Below, one piece after another: positions 13,891 through 13,939 of a stretch of DNA of 13,939 nucleotides. Both the position numbers and the translations under genes were made by a program. The first letter of the stretch is position 1; the number at the start of each line of letters is the position of its first letter. The DNA lies in assembly GCA_964428215.1 (NCBI GenBank), contig CAYRXO010000091.1, positions 1 to 13,939 on the forward strand, written 5' to 3'. The notes beneath the pieces are model-generated. The model saw only the letters and a list, made by a program, of their open reading frames with translations, was not told the DNA's origin and did no database searches. Source of the stretch: Accumulibacter sp964428215. Lineage in GTDB: Bacteria; Pseudomonadota; Gammaproteobacteria; Burkholderiales; Rhodocyclaceae.

Positions 13891-13933
13891 CCCGGAGGGT
13901 ACCCCCTCCCCCATAAACCCCCGCAAAAAAAAA
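13891..13933 (-). other. G-rich block and A/T tract upstream of terS (possible packaging-site element)
   Basis: Minus-strand reading shows three runs of five G (13922-13918, 13912-13908, 13906-13902) spaced by 5 and 1 nt, then an imperfect palindrome around a GGTACC core (13894-13909). Next to it lies a run of nine A on the plus strand followed by TTT. No promoter or gene is visible in 13852-13939. Position just before terS is where cos or terminase-binding sites occur in many HK97-type phages; that function here is inference only. Confidence 0.3.
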
Positions 13934-13939
13934 TTTGTC

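Noticed and set aside
13852..13939. Promoter for the packaging operon in the right-hand leader
   Set aside because: I find no convincing -35/-10 pair on the minus strand; the A/T tract alone is not enough.
1..13939. tRNA genes, CRISPR arrays, insertion sequences or integration sites
   Set aside because: No cloverleaf, spaced direct repeat array, transposase or integrase frame, or duplicated att-like core was seen.

Overview
The window is the head-and-tail morphogenesis block of a GC-rich tailed phage or prophage with a long non-contractile tail (HK97-type siphovirus). Every gene I can support lies on the minus strand, so the operon reads from right to left. The high GC content and gene content would fit a proteobacterial host, possibly a betaproteobacterium, but this is inference. 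No integrase, attachment site or host gene is visible, so free phage and prophage cannot be told apart.

Layout in order of transcription. A leader with a C-rich (G-rich on the coding strand) block and a terminator (about 13829-13933) comes first. Packaging genes follow: terminase small subunit and terminase large subunit. Then the portal, prohead protease and HK97-fold major capsid protein. The head-tail joining set (gp6-like connector, head-closure protein, HK97 gp10-like protein, DUF3168 tail-completion protein) follows only after an extra block of about 3.8 kb. The tail tube protein, a tail assembly chaperone pair and the first 411 codons of the tape measure protein complete the window. 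The tape measure gene runs off the left edge.

Two parts go beyond the standard plan. First, between the capsid gene and the head-tail connector lie seven genes that look like accessory virion parts: a 62-residue protein, a 143-residue protein of a common phage tail-fibre-like family, an 88-residue zinc-ribbon protein, two adjacent diverged paralogues of 299 and 301 residues, a 263-residue protein with a 20/40-residue Gly repeat, and a 109-residue protein with Trp every 4 residues and then Arg every 8 residues. Second, the tail chaperone gene carries a complete -1 frameshift cassette: an internal Shine-Dalgarno-like GAAGG, the heptamer A AAA AAC directly before the zero-frame stop, and a perfect 8-bp stem-loop 11 nt downstream. 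This would fuse a second 78-codon frame to make a 202-residue protein.

Genes are tightly packed with TGATG, ATGA or GTGA overlaps, or TAA/ATG abutments, which implies translational coupling. Three intrinsic-terminator-like hairpins interrupt the operon, each just upstream of the Shine-Dalgarno sequence of the next gene (terS, the 62-residue gene, and the tail tube gene). No stretch longer than 300 bases lacks a gene.
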